Assembly: GCF_934630525.1 (NCBI RefSeq)
Contig: NZ_CAKTVX010000008.1
Location: 61,394-125,393 of the forward strand
Direction: 5' to 3'
Source of the DNA: an uncultured Slackia sp.
GTDB taxonomy: Bacteria > Actinomycetota > Coriobacteriia > Coriobacteriales > Eggerthellaceae
Length of the DNA: 64,000 nt
A program made the translations under genes and the position numbers. The notes beneath the pieces are model-generated. The model was not told where the DNA came from, did no database searches, and was given only the letters and a program-made list of their open reading frames with translations. Positions 1 to 9,321 of the stretch are shown here, one piece after another (position 1 is the first letter of the stretch; each line of letters starts with the position of its first letter).

Positions 1-1469
1 ATGATGCGAAACCATTCGGGGGGGTCGAGCGTGGCCAAGGCGGTGACGGTAAATCAGATTCGCAACGTGCCTTTTGCTCTCGCTCTGGCTTTTGCTTGCG
101 CTTGGATGCTCGACCCTTCTGCTGCAATTCCGGCAGGATTCGCTTCACTCGTATCCTTTTCCCAATATTCCCATCTCCTTGTAACGTCGCTCGCATTCGG
201 CGTCTTGGCCCTGTTTCACCGCCAAGCCAGCACTTTCCTCAGCAGTAAAGCGTTCGTTGTTGCCTCCTGCTCACTGTGCTTTCTCGGTTTTTTTGGCGCC
301 TGGGCGTGCTCATTGCAGCCGGAAACTTTCCAGGGAGTTCTACCCTTCGCTTGTCTTTGCGTAACGGCGCTCTGCCGAGCCTCTCTGCTCATCTCGTGCC
401 TCAAGGCGCTTGCGGGGCTCCCCCTCGTCGACTGCCTTTTAACGCTCATTGCTTGGCAGTTTTTTTGTAGGCATACTGCGGGCACTCTCCACTTTGCTTC
501 CGCCACTTGCCATATCCTGTATTGCGCCCCTCGCAATCGCCCTCTGCCTCACGAGAAAAACCTCTATTGCGCTCTAGCGCGAAAACCCTACGGCTACTTC
601 GCCCTCAGAAGAGGCCGGCAAAATTGAGCCGCGCAGTTTCTTTCTCATTGCGCGCTTGCTGCTCATTTATTCGCTTATCATCTTCACCATTCAAACGCTA
701 CAAGGCTTTGCCCCCACGCCCGTAGCTAGTGTTTCCTACTTCGGGCTCTTTATCGCCATTGCGGTTACCTCAATCGCCCTCGCGGTAAACGGAAGAATCG
801 TTCGCATCAAGCAGCTCTATGACGCATCGCTCGCCATTCTGGAATTGGCAATCATAGTTTTCGCTATAGGAGCTGGGTGTTCCTACGAAATTGCTTCGAT
901 TCTTCTCGATGCCTCCTATATGACTTTTTCGACATTCTTCTTCACCATACTGTGCAATCTCTGCCAAAGAAGAGGAAAACCCAGTCTTTGTTTTCTCGCT
1001 TGCCTATCTTGCAGAGCAACTCGCCGCTTTTCTAGGAGAAGCTTTCTCGGGCATGATAGGGCCTGGCGTGCATGCGTTGCCCCTCGTCCTACTCGCAGGA
1101 TTAGGAGCCATTGCGTTCGTCTATCTTTCTCCTCTCAGAGATGGAAGTCTCGAGAGGAGCACCGATCCAGCAAAGGCGCAGTACGTCGATCCGGCACGTT
1201 ATTACACCATACTCGCCGAAACCTGCACATCGGTCGCCATGCAGTGCTCTCTGACTAAGCGCGAGGGAGACGTACTCCTTCTCCTCGCCCAGAGAAAAAC
1301 GTTAGCGCAAATTAGCGACTATCTGGTGGTAGGCCTCGCTACGGTGAAGACCCACACTCACAACATTTATAAAAAACTGGATGTCCACAGCAAACAGGAG
1401 CTGTACCAGTTTCTTGGCCTGGAAAACCTATCCTATTCCGCCAAATCCTCCACGAAGCCCACGCGGTAG
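1..1469 (+). pseudogene. Broken LuxR-family regulator with membrane N-terminus
   Basis: Three consecutive pieces of one protein lie in three different frames. Frame 1 (from 1 to about 466) encodes hydrophobic helices. Frame 2 (about 467 to 975) continues them. Frame 3 (about 985 to 1469) ends with a LuxR-type helix-turn-helix that includes LTKREGD, TVKTHTHNIYKKL and an ELYQFL tail. The first shift is in a T run near 460-467, an in-frame TAG follows at 575-577, and the second shift is near 975-985. The layout matches the intact LuxR gene at 42801-44273, many membrane helices followed by a C-terminal HTH. No functional full-length protein could be made. The gene may begin upstream of the window. 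Confidence 0.8.
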
Positions 1470-1825
1470 TTCTTGAAGATGACCTCGCCTTCCTCCTGGG
1501 TGGCGTCCAGGTTCACGTCAGCCTCGATGCGGAAGTCGCCGTCGGCGTTCTCGTCCAGGAAGATCTGGCGCACATGCCAGAGGTGCTGTTCGGCTTCGGG
1601 GCTCTCGTCGATGGAGAGGTAGGCGGCCGACCGCGCGTCACCGTCCAGGCGACTCTCGTTGTGCTCGGCGAAGTAGTCGTCGAGCGCCGCCTCCCAGGCG
1701 CGCTCGCCGTGGCCCCAGTTCTCGTCCAGGTTCCCCAGCTCGCGGGTGTGTTCCAGGGCGGCCAGGCGCACGCGGGCGAAGAGCGCCTTGATGGGGGCGG
1801 TGTAGTAGGCGGTGCGCCCCGTGGC
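1433..1825 (-). pseudogene. Remnant of a DUF3516-type DEAD/DEAH helicase with a large internal deletion
   Basis: Read on the minus strand, the frame encodes GRTAYYTAPIKAL, which resembles the segment just after the Walker A motif in the actinobacterial helicase/DUF3516 family. It then jumps directly to sequence typical of that family's extreme C-terminus (ESRLDGDARSAAYLSIDE, RIEADVNLDATQEEG, NYRVGFVEDL). The hundreds of residues expected between these two parts are missing, and there is no Walker A or DEAD box. The remnant overlaps the 3' end of the LuxR pseudogene tail to tail and is visibly richer in G+C at third positions than its neighbours. The family assignment is from memory of conserved motifs and should be confirmed by search. 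Confidence 0.6.
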
Positions 1826-2146
1826 ATGAGGAATAATCGAACAGAAAGCGTTTCCGCAGGTAAAAGATGCGAAACACTTGCAAACCGCGTTGTTTCTTGG
1901 TGACATTCTTTGTCGTCGATGACGCCATTTTTCTGTAATACAAGCAGTTTATTTGAGCGTAAAACCAAAAGGAGAACCCTCTTGAGCTGGTGTTTTCAGG
2001 AGGGTTCTGTTTGTCACAAACCGATACGTTATTGTATCGCTATCTATTCCCGCTCAATAAGAAAGGGTGGCAGATTACCCAGCCACCCCATAGCGCTCAT
2101 TTTCGCCGCGCCCCATATGAGCCCGTTAAGTATAATGGCGCATCGT
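1826..2146. other. Intergenic stretch without a gene, with two hairpins
   Basis: No credible coding sequence was found. One inverted repeat pairs 1973-1981 with 2000-2008 (AGAACCCTC/GAGGGTTCT) and is followed by GTTTG on the plus strand. A second lies at 2065-2088 and is listed separately as the galE terminator. Confidence 0.5.
2054..2088 (-). terminator. Probable galE terminator
   Basis: The stem GGGTGGC (2082-2088 read on the minus strand) pairs with GCCACCC (2065-2071). It is followed on the minus strand by CTTTCTTATT. It lies about 60 bases past the galE stop. Confidence 0.6.
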
Positions 2147-3214
2147 TTAGTCGGCATACCCGTTCGGGTTCATCAACTGCCAACGCCACGAATCGGCGCA
2201 CATGCGATCGAGGTCGTATTCCGCAACCCAACCGAACACGTCTTTGGCCTTCTGCGGGTCGGCGTAATTTTCCGCAACATCGCCAGCGCGGCGCGGCTGA
2301 ATATCGACCGGGAGCTCTCGACCGCACGCACGACTGAACGCGGCCACCACATCGAGCACGCTCGAACCTTTACCAGTGCCGAGGTTCACGACTTCGACGC
2401 CCGTCTTGCCATCCATCCAGTTGAGCGCCGCAACATGGCCGCGTGCCAGGTCGACTACATGGATGTAATCGCGCACGCCCGTGCCATCGGGCGTGGGATA
2501 GTCATTGCCAAACACGCGAACGGCCTTCATTTTGCCAATCGCGACCTGTGCGACATACGGCACGAGGTTGTTGGGGATACCCTTCGGGTCTTCACCGATA
2601 AGGCCGCTTTCGTGCGCGCCAATGGGATTGAAGTAACGAAGCAACACGACATCCCATTCGAGGTCGGCGGTGTGCAAGTCGGTAAGAATCTGCTCGATCA
2701 TCCACTTCGTCCAACCGTAAGGGTTGGTGGCCGGCTTCTTTTCCGCAGCTTCGCTCAAAGGCACGCTATCGGGCTCGCCATACACCGTTGCGCTCGAGCT
2801 GAACACAATGCGCTTGCAGTCATGCTTGCGCATAACGTCGCACAGAATGAGCGTGTTGGTGATGTTGTTGTAGTAATACTCGAGCGGCTTTTCGACGCTC
2901 TCGCCCACAGCCTTGAAGCCCGCGAAGTGAATAACGCCGTAAATATCGTTTTCAGCGAAGATGCGCTCGAGCGCGTCGCGATTGAGCACGTTGTCCTCAT
3001 AGAACTTCATGCGCTCGGAAGCACCCGCCGGAGCTTTGCCGTCAGCTTCCGCCTGCTTCACAATTTGAGCGATGCGATTAACGGCCTTCTCGCAGGAATT
3101 CGACAGGTCGTCGATAATGACCACGCCATAGCCAGCCTGGAGCAGCTCAACGCACGTATGGCTGCCAATGAAGCCAGCGCCGCCGGTGACCAGGATGTTC
3201 TTAATATCAGACAT
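2147..3214 (-). CDS. galE: UDP-glucose 4-epimerase
   Basis: This 355-residue enzyme interconverts UDP-glucose and UDP-galactose in the Leloir pathway and supplies UDP-galactose for surface glycans. It is an extended short-chain dehydrogenase. The NAD-binding motif TGGAGFIGSH is at residues 10-19, the catalytic SSSATVYG serine region follows, and the YGWTK motif supplies the catalytic Tyr-x-x-x-Lys near residue 160. Length matches the family. The ATG at 3214 was preferred over an upstream in-frame start because AAGGGGA precedes it and the Rossmann motif then begins at the usual distance. The gene is monocistronic, with its own downstream hairpin. Confidence 0.95.
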   Translation of the reverse strand: MSDIKNILVTGGAGFIGSHTCVELLQAGYGVVIIDDLSNSCEKAVNRIAQIVKQAEADGKAPAGASERMKFYEDNVLNRDALERIFAENDIYGVIHFAGFKAVGESVEKPLEYYYNNITNTLILCDVMRKHDCKRIVFSSSATVYGEPDSVPLSEAAEKKPATNPYGWTKWMIEQILTDLHTADLEWDVVLLRYFNPIGAHESGLIGEDPKGIPNNLVPYVAQVAIGKMKAVRVFGNDYPTPDGTGVRDYIHVVDLARGHVAALNWMDGKTGVEVVNLGTGKGSSVLDVVAAFSRACGRELPVDIQPRRAGDVAENYADPQKAKDVFGWVAEYDLDRMCADSWRWQLMNPNGYAD

Positions 3215-3358
3215 ATATGTCCCCTTCTTGGTTGGAAACCGCCGAGCGAAACCGCGCGACGGCATTACGCACAACCACCTCGATACGCGAGATTGTGAAC
3301 GACGTTATTCTACACCGCATTTGAGGGAGCGACCCCTATCCACGGGAAACCCGTTCCA

Positions 3359-4531
3359 CTATGCGGAACGCTGTTCCAAGGTTTGGACAAAGGCCGCCAA
3401 GCGGTTCAGGCCTTCTTCGAGATTCTCCATGCTGCAACAATACGACAGGCGCACAAATCCTTCGGCGGCAAAGCAAGAGCCCGGCACAAGCGCAACGCCC
3501 TTCTCCGCGATGAGGCGCGTGCAGAATTCATCCGAAGACATGCCGAATTTCTCGATAGAGGGGAACACATAGAAGGCGCCATCAGGCTCGACGACATCCA
3601 AGCCGATTTCCTTCAAGCGCGCGAGCACGTAGTTACGGCGGCCGCGATACACTTCCCGCGCCGGCGCAACGTCTTCTTTCAACGCCCGAATCGCCGCGCG
3701 CTGCACGAACGAAGGAACCGACGACACCATGTACTGGTGCATTTTCGCGATTTGCGCCGAAATCGGAGCATCGGCCGCAACCCAACCAAGACGCCAGCCG
3801 GTCATGGCGTAAGGCTTCGAAAAACTGTCGCACACGATGATGCGATCGCGCAGTTCGCCATAGCAGCTCGCAAGGCCAAGGTGTATGCCTTCGTCACTCT
3901 TGTATACACCCTCATAGACAAGGCTCGTGTACACATCGTCGCAGATAACGAACACGTCGTGCGCCTTGGCGAATTTCGCAACCGCATCCAAGGAACGCGG
4001 GTTGAGCACACAGCCTGTGGGATTGTTCGGGGACGTAAGCACGATTGCCTTCGTGCAATCGGTAGCGACTGCCTCGAGCTGCTCCAACGTGAGCTGGAAT
4101 TTCGTTGGGCGCGTATCGACAGGAACGAACGTCGCACGATTCACCGCGATGATTGACTCATATAAGCCAAACGCAGGCGTGGGAACAATTACCTCATCGC
4201 CAGAATTCAGAATGCTCGAAAGAGCCGCGAACAACGCTTCGGTTGCACCGCAAGTCACGACGATTTCGTCTTCGCCGTAAGCGAGATTGCGCTTTTCCAT
4301 ATGAGCCGAAATCGCACGCCTCAATTCCACCGTACCGTTGTTGGGCGGATAGTGCGTTTCGTTTGCGGCAAGGGACTTCGCAACTTCCTCCTTCACGGCA
4401 TCGGCGGTATTGCCGTCGGGTTCGCCGAGCGTAAGCAAAATGCACCCAGGCGTCTGCTTCGCAAACGCCGTAATGCGGCGAATACCCGAAGGTTGCAGCT
4501 GCGCAAGCGCGGTATTGGTGGTCAGGGCCAT
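3359..4531 (-). CDS. Class I/II pyridoxal-phosphate aminotransferase (aspartate aminotransferase type)
   Basis: This 390-residue fold-type I aminotransferase carries the SPNNPTG motif at 167-173, CDDVY near 198-201 and the PLP-lysine motif SFSKPYAMTGWRLGW with Lys239. The family transfers amino groups between aspartate or another amino acid and 2-oxoglutarate in the cytoplasm. Exact substrate preference cannot be read from the sequence. The start at 4531 gives a normal N-terminus. It follows citrate synthase on the same strand but is separated from it by 270 bases containing a hairpin terminator and an inverted repeat, so it is probably transcribed separately. Production of oxaloacetate or glutamate would link it to the neighbouring citrate synthase. 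Confidence 0.9.
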   Translation of the reverse strand: MALTTNTALAQLQPSGIRRITAFAKQTPGCILLTLGEPDGNTADAVKEEVAKSLAANETHYPPNNGTVELRRAISAHMEKRNLAYGEDEIVVTCGATEALFAALSSILNSGDEVIVPTPAFGLYESIIAVNRATFVPVDTRPTKFQLTLEQLEAVATDCTKAIVLTSPNNPTGCVLNPRSLDAVAKFAKAHDVFVICDDVYTSLVYEGVYKSDEGIHLGLASCYGELRDRIIVCDSFSKPYAMTGWRLGWVAADAPISAQIAKMHQYMVSSVPSFVQRAAIRALKEDVAPAREVYRGRRNYVLARLKEIGLDVVEPDGAFYVFPSIEKFGMSSDEFCTRLIAEKGVALVPGSCFAAEGFVRLSYCCSMENLEEGLNRLAAFVQTLEQRSA

Positions 4532-4595
4532 AAGATTCCTTCCGTACGCACATCTTCCAGCATTGTACGCGCCCTTTCCGCAGACGCGACGAAGC

Positions 4596-4626
4596 CTTAA
4601 GAAAGAAATAGGCCGCCGAAGCGGCC
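4596..4626 (-). terminator. Citrate synthase terminator
   Basis: The perfect stem GGCCGC/GCGGCC (4611-4616 with 4621-4626) has a 4-base loop. On the minus strand it is followed by TATTTCTTTCTT. It lies between the citrate synthase stop and the aminotransferase start. Confidence 0.75.
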
Positions 4627-4638
4627 TTTCTGGCAGAG

Positions 4639-4775
4639 AATTGCGGTTGTGAACGGTTGTTTTGGCGCTCTCGCATTCTCCTTAAATAGCAACACTGGTT
4701 TGACCTGGGGTTATGCGAAATGCTTTTCAGAACACCCGCTATATCGAGCGCTTGAATCGTTCACAACCGCAAATT
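4639..4775. repeat. 137-base element bounded by 17-base inverted repeats
   Basis: AATTGCGGTTGTGAACG at 4639-4655 is repeated in inverse at 4758-4775 with a single extra A. The 102 bases between show no gene. The core GTTGTGAAC is itself a partial palindrome, and a related TTGTGAACG occurs upstream of galE near 3292. It could be a pair of operator sites, a long-range hairpin in the citrate synthase 3' region, or a small non-autonomous repeat. Confidence 0.55.
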
Positions 4776-4800
4776 CGTGCCAAAATTCAGCAAAACGGGA

Positions 4801-6138
4801 CTAATTTCGGTCAGCGATGTCGACATACTCGCGTGCGTGGCCCGTCTTCTTAAACGCGGGGCGCATGATGCGCTTGCCCGAGACGATTTCCTCAAAACGG
4901 TGCGCGCTCCAACCTGCCATACGAGCGCTTGCGAACATCGGCGTGAGCAATTCGCGGGGAATGCCCAGCGTAGAGTACACGCAGCCACTATAAAGGTCGA
5001 CGTTCGCGCAAATATCTTTGCTCTTGCCAGCCTCGGCGAGCAGCTGCGGCGCCAGGCGCTCGATAATCTCAAGCAAGCGGAATTCCGCTTCGTGCTCAGT
5101 GCCCGCAACCAAGCGTTCCGCATATTTATGGAGCAACTCGGCGCGCGGGTCGGAAAGCGTATACACCGCATGGCCCATGCCATAGATAAGGCCCGTGCGA
5201 TCGTAAGCTTCCTTGCGCACGATTTTGCGCAGGTAATCGGCCACCTGACCTTCGTCGGTAATGTCGGCGACGTGCTGCTTGATGTCGTCGGTCATGCGAA
5301 GCGTGCGATTGTTCGCACCGCCATGGCGCGCACCTTTCAAGCTACCGATTGCCGCAGCGTAAGCGGAATATGGATCGGTATCGGCGCTCGTAACAGCGCG
5401 GCAGGTAAACGTCGAATTATTGCCGCCGCCGTGCTCAGCATGCAGCATGAGCATAATGTCGAGCGTTTTCGCCTCAGTATCGGTGAACTGCCGATCGGGA
5501 CGAAGCATCGACAGAATGGTCTCAGCGGTCGACTGGCCCGGAATGTAATGATGGATGAACATGGAGTCGCCGAAGAATTTGTCGCGCATCACATGATAGG
5601 AAAGCACCATGATGCGCGGAAGGCGCGAAAGCAGCATGATAGCCGTGTCGATTTCATGCTCCGAGCTGCGGTTTTCCGCTTCATCATCGAAGGCGTACAG
5701 CTGCAGCACCGCGCGGCTCATAGCGTTCATCAAATCGCGCGTGGGCGGCTTCATGATGTAATTCGCCGTGAAGCCATCGGGCAGGTCGCGCTGGGCGGCG
5801 ATAAGGTCGTTGAAGGTTTTCAATTGCTCGGCCGTAGGAAGCTCGCCCGCCATAAGCAGGTACGCCGTTTCCTCGAAGCCGAAACGGTTTTCAGCAACAG
5901 CATGGTCGACCAAATCGGAAATGCTGTAGCCGCGATATGACAAACGTCCGCGGTCGGGAACTTTATCGCCCTCGGAAACAACGTAGCCATGCACGTTCGA
6001 GATATTTGTAACGCCAACCACAACGCCCGTGCCGTCGGCATTGCGCAAGCCTCGCTTGATATCGTAAGTGGTGTAATAACACGGATCGATTGAATGGCAT
6101 TTCTCAAAGTCGGTGTAAAGCGGCAAGCTTTCCTTCAT
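4801..6138 (-). CDS. gltA: Citrate synthase
   Basis: This 445-residue enzyme condenses acetyl-CoA and oxaloacetate to citrate and feeds 2-oxoglutarate and glutamate synthesis in an anaerobe. The three catalytic residues sit in recognisable motifs: His in AEHGGGNNSTFTCR, His in KGARHGGANN, and Asp in ANVDLYSG. Length fits type I/II citrate synthases. Among three in-frame ATGs, the one at 6138 was chosen because GGGAGGG lies about nine bases upstream, while the ATG two codons earlier has only a three-base spacing. The gene is followed by an inverted-repeat element and a terminator. Confidence 0.93.
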   Translation of the reverse strand: MKESLPLYTDFEKCHSIDPCYYTTYDIKRGLRNADGTGVVVGVTNISNVHGYVVSEGDKVPDRGRLSYRGYSISDLVDHAVAENRFGFEETAYLLMAGELPTAEQLKTFNDLIAAQRDLPDGFTANYIMKPPTRDLMNAMSRAVLQLYAFDDEAENRSSEHEIDTAIMLLSRLPRIMVLSYHVMRDKFFGDSMFIHHYIPGQSTAETILSMLRPDRQFTDTEAKTLDIMLMLHAEHGGGNNSTFTCRAVTSADTDPYSAYAAAIGSLKGARHGGANNRTLRMTDDIKQHVADITDEGQVADYLRKIVRKEAYDRTGLIYGMGHAVYTLSDPRAELLHKYAERLVAGTEHEAEFRLLEIIERLAPQLLAEAGKSKDICANVDLYSGCVYSTLGIPRELLTPMFASARMAGWSAHRFEEIVSGKRIMRPAFKKTGHAREYVDIADRN

Positions 6139-6289
6139 GAGCATCAACCCTCCCGGCGCCAGAAGCGCCCACAATTTACTGCGAAAGAAAAGTGTATGAC
6201 GAGCTTAGCGCAGTTCAGACGGCATATCGGTAAACGAAATACACTTGTAACGTAGCGGTGCGCCACCGCTTGACCCCACGAATGGGAAA

Positions 6290-6310
6290 GCGGCGGCGAG
6301 TCGTCTCGCC
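6290..6310 (-). terminator. Hairpin after the DUF1015 gene
   Basis: The stem GGCGAG/CTCGCC (6295-6300 with 6305-6310) has a 4-base loop. On the minus strand the tail is GCCGCTTTCCC, which is poor in T, so termination strength is doubtful. A second hairpin (6254-6270, AGCGGTG/CACCGCT) lies just beyond. Confidence 0.45.
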
Positions 6311-6314
6311 ACGT

Positions 6315-7595
6315 TTAAATCAAATGAGCGAACAGACCGCTGCGAAGCTTCGGTTCAAACCACGTCGACTTCGGCGGCATGAGGCGATCGGCGTCGGCCA
6401 CATTGAGCAGCTCGTCAATCGACGTGGGGAACATTGCGAACGCCACAGCGGGGCCATCGCCGCGCGCATCGATGCGGTTCACCTTGCGTTCGAGCTCGCG
6501 CAGGCCACGAATTCCGCCCACGAACTCAATGCGCTCGTCGGTACGAGGGTCGCCGATTCCCAGAATGGGCGCGAGCACCTTTTTCTGAAGAATCGAAACA
6601 TCGAGGCCGTCAACGGGGTCGCTGCTCTCGAATTCGGGCTTCACGCCAAGGCCGTACCACTCGCGGTCGAGATACATTCCCACTGCGCCCTTATCGATTG
6701 GCTCGAGCTGGGATTCTTGCGTATGGATAATCTCGAACGGGCCGTTTTCGCCAGCGAGGGCATTCAGGAATTCATCCTTGGTGAGGCCGTTGAGGTCGCG
6801 CACCACGCGGTTGTAGGCAAGAATCGAAAGCTGCGACGCAGGGAAGAGCACGCTCATGAAGTAATTGAATTCTTCGGTTCCGTCGTAACCCGGATTCGCC
6901 TCACGGCGCGCCAAGCCGACTTTCACGGCTGACGCCGCTCGATGATGGCCGTCGGCAATATACGCGCACGGCACCTTGGCAAACGCCGCAACCAAACCAG
7001 CATACGCTTGAGAGCAGGCGACTTCCTCCGACGCTGCAGCCATGCGCCATACGCGATGCGTGACGCCATCTTCACCGGTGAAATCGTAGAGCGGCGCGGT
7101 TTTCTTCACGGCCGCGACCAAAATATCGATCGCATCGGAATCGCGATACGTCAGGAAAATAGGGCCCGTTTGCGCATCGAGGGCATCGATGTGGCGAATG
7201 CGGTCGAGCTCCTTCTTCTCGAGCGTGTTCTCATGCTTCTTGATAACATTCTCGAGGTAATCATCAATCGCGCAGCACGCAACGACACCCGTTTGCGAGC
7301 GCCCGTTCATCGTGAGCTCATACAAATAGAAGCACGGCGCAGGCTCGGTCACGAACGTGCCATCGGCGCGGCGTGCATCGAAGAGCTCACGAGCTTTCGC
7401 ATACACCTCGGGGGCATACATATCGGCATCGGCCGGAAATTGCGTTTCAGGGCGATCGATATTCAGGAAAGAAAGCGGCTCACCATCAACGGCGGCGACG
7501 GCCTCGGCTCGGTCGTACACGTCATAAGGAAGCGCCGCGACCTGATCGACGACACTTGCAGTTGGTCGAACAGCAGCAAACGGTTTAACAATCAT
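6315..7595 (-). CDS. DUF1015-family protein in the serine biosynthesis locus
   Basis: This 426-residue soluble protein begins MIVKPFAAVRPT and has PYDVYDR, NIDRPE and ADGHHRAASAVK motifs typical of DUF1015. No signal peptide or membrane segment is seen. The start at 7595 was chosen for the GGGAG seven bases upstream. It lies downstream of serA and serC on the same strand, an arrangement seen in other anaerobes, so a role in serine metabolism is a reasonable inference. No phosphoserine phosphatase gene of the usual type is in this neighbourhood. Biochemical function is unknown to me. Confidence 0.8.
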   Translation of the reverse strand: MIVKPFAAVRPTASVVDQVAALPYDVYDRAEAVAAVDGEPLSFLNIDRPETQFPADADMYAPEVYAKARELFDARRADGTFVTEPAPCFYLYELTMNGRSQTGVVACCAIDDYLENVIKKHENTLEKKELDRIRHIDALDAQTGPIFLTYRDSDAIDILVAAVKKTAPLYDFTGEDGVTHRVWRMAAASEEVACSQAYAGLVAAFAKVPCAYIADGHHRAASAVKVGLARREANPGYDGTEEFNYFMSVLFPASQLSILAYNRVVRDLNGLTKDEFLNALAGENGPFEIIHTQESQLEPIDKGAVGMYLDREWYGLGVKPEFESSDPVDGLDVSILQKKVLAPILGIGDPRTDERIEFVGGIRGLRELERKVNRIDARGDGPAVAFAMFPTSIDELLNVADADRLMPPKSTWFEPKLRSGLFAHLI

Positions 7596-7620
7596 AGGAA
7601 AACTCCCTTGCCTCAAATGG

Positions 7621-7641
7621 ATCGGAGGACAGTCCTCCGAT
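7621..7641. promoter_or_regulatory. Perfect palindrome ahead of the DUF1015 gene
   Basis: ATCGGAGGAC and GTCCTCCGAT flank a single base. The site is 25 bases upstream of the DUF1015 start. A hairpin with a one-base loop is unlikely, so a dimeric-repressor operator is more plausible. No regulator is identified. Confidence 0.5.
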
Positions 7642-7867
7642 CTATAGTTGCATTAAAACGCTGGACAAACGAAAATCAGCGAGCTTGGGTTCTGGCGAGT
7701 GCAATTCGGGCGCGGCCGAGGCGAAGCATACTTCGGTACGTGAGCTGTTTAATACGCCTCATGGCATATTCAATCCCAAACTTCTGAGCACGAGCGGGCG
7801 CCGCCCAGCTTAGCTGGGCCATCACCGCCCGAAGTGCGCCGTCAGAACCCGGCGCAGCGTCGAGCAC

Positions 7868-7893
7868 TTGCGTCGTTCGGCAGAACGACGCAA
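7868..7893 (-). terminator. serA downstream hairpin
   Basis: TTGCGTCGTTC and GAACGACGCAA (7868-7878 with 7883-7893) form a perfect 11-bp stem with a 4-base loop. It begins two bases past the serA stop. There is no T tract on the minus strand, so it may stabilise the mRNA end rather than terminate by itself. Confidence 0.55.
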
Positions 7894-7894
7894 C

Positions 7895-9058
7895 CTACTT
7901 AATAACGCGCACGCGATAAATGCTCGGAATCTGCTTCAGGGCTTCGATGGTCTCGTCGTCGAGATGCTCATCGGTGTCGAACATGGTGTAGGCATTCTCG
8001 CCAGCGCTTTCGTTCGTCATACGCTGCACATTGGCGTTGTCTCGGGCGAGCACTGCCGTAATTTGGCCGATCATATTCGGTACATTCGCATGCAGGCACG
8101 CGACACGGCTCGCCGCGCGCGCCTTGCCCATGGAGCAGGTGGGGTAGTTCACCGAATTGGCGATATTGCCGTTTTCCAAGTAATCCTTGAGCTCAGAAAT
8201 GGCCATATCGGCGCAATTCGCTTCAGCCTCGCCCGTGCCAGCACCCGAGTGGGTGGTAATGAACGTGTTCGGCATAAGCACGGTTTTCTGAGTCGCGAAG
8301 TCGGTCGCGAACCATGCGATTTTGCCGGCACGCAGGGCGGCATCGACGGCATCCTCGTCAACGATGGTCTCGCGAGAATAGTTGATGAGCACGGCATTCG
8401 GGGCAAGCAGATTCAACTGCTCCTCGCCAATCATATGAATCGTGTCGGCCTTCGAGGGCACATGCAGCGTGAGGTAATCGCGGTCGCGGCACGCGTCTTC
8501 GAGCGTCGATACGCGCTGAACTTTTTGGGAAAGTGCCCACGCATGCTCGACCGAGATAAACGGATCGTAGCCATACACGTCCATTCCCAGATCGGCGCAG
8601 GCGTTGGCGACCTTCGAGCCAACGTTGCCCAAACCGATAACAGCAATGCTCTTGCCCTTCAACTCGCGGCCGACGAACGCCTTCTTCGCCTTTTCCGCGT
8701 TCACGAAAATATCGGGGTCGGCAGCATTTTCGCGCACCCAATTCATCGATTGCACAACGCCACGGCTCGAAAGCACGAGCATCGCCAAAACGAGCTCTTT
8801 CACGGCATTGGAGTTCGCGCCCGGCGAATTGAATACCACGACGCCCTTCTTGGCATATTCCTCGATGGGAATATTGTTCACGCCGGCGCCGCAACGCGCG
8901 ATAGCGCGAATGCCTTCAGGCAGCTCATAGCCGTGTAGGTCGGTCGAGCGCATGAGAATCGCATCGGCCTTTTCAGCTTCGGGCACGAACTCGTAGCCGT
9001 CGCCAAAGGTAACCTGGCCGTCTTTCGTGATGTCGTCGATGGTTTTGATATAGCGCAT
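7895..9058 (-). CDS. serA: D-3-phosphoglycerate dehydrogenase
   Basis: This 387-residue enzyme oxidises 3-phosphoglycerate to 3-phosphohydroxypyruvate, the first step of serine synthesis. The NAD-binding motif GLGNVGSKVA follows the substrate domain, with INYSRE and HSGAGTGEAE near the active site. The last 75 residues form an ACT-like domain (NMIGQITAVLA), the usual site of serine feedback. The length is that of the short anaerobe-type enzyme, without the intervening domain of long SerA. AAGGAG precedes the ATG at 9058. It lies between serC upstream and the DUF1015 gene downstream, all leftward. Confidence 0.93.
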   Translation of the reverse strand: MRYIKTIDDITKDGQVTFGDGYEFVPEAEKADAILMRSTDLHGYELPEGIRAIARCGAGVNNIPIEEYAKKGVVVFNSPGANSNAVKELVLAMLVLSSRGVVQSMNWVRENAADPDIFVNAEKAKKAFVGRELKGKSIAVIGLGNVGSKVANACADLGMDVYGYDPFISVEHAWALSQKVQRVSTLEDACRDRDYLTLHVPSKADTIHMIGEEQLNLLAPNAVLINYSRETIVDEDAVDAALRAGKIAWFATDFATQKTVLMPNTFITTHSGAGTGEAEANCADMAISELKDYLENGNIANSVNYPTCSMGKARAASRVACLHANVPNMIGQITAVLARDNANVQRMTNESAGENAYTMFDTDEHLDDETIEALKQIPSIYRVRVIK

Positions 9059-9304
9059 GGAAATCTCCTTTTAGATTATCGAACCCATATGCCGAATCTA
9101 ACGGAAGCCTTCGATTCTCGAAGGCCGTGGCGACCCGTCGATTCCCCGGCAGATTCAAGGTTCGTATTGCAACAATGATTATATGGTCGAGCTAACCACC
9201 CACTGAACGCCCGACCAGCCAAAAGGCGGCGGGCGTGCGCCAAGAGGCGTACGCGGGTGTGCGAATCAAGCCTGGCGACGCCACGCTTGAAAAGAAAATG
9301 AATT

Positions 9305-9321
9305 TGGGGCGAGATCTCGCC
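9305..9321 (-). terminator. serC downstream hairpin
   Basis: The palindrome GGGCGAGATCTCGCCC begins directly after the serC stop. On the minus strand it is followed by AAATTCATTTTCTTTTC, a T-rich tail. The stem has little room for a loop, so it is a modest terminator or an mRNA end. Confidence 0.5.

Noticed and set aside
1910..3298. 462-codon open frame opposite galE
   Set aside because: It is a shadow of galE with no recognisable domain.
7676..7867. 63-codon open frame between serA and the DUF1015 gene
   Set aside because: It has no ribosome site or homology that I recognise, and it overlaps palindromic non-coding sequence.
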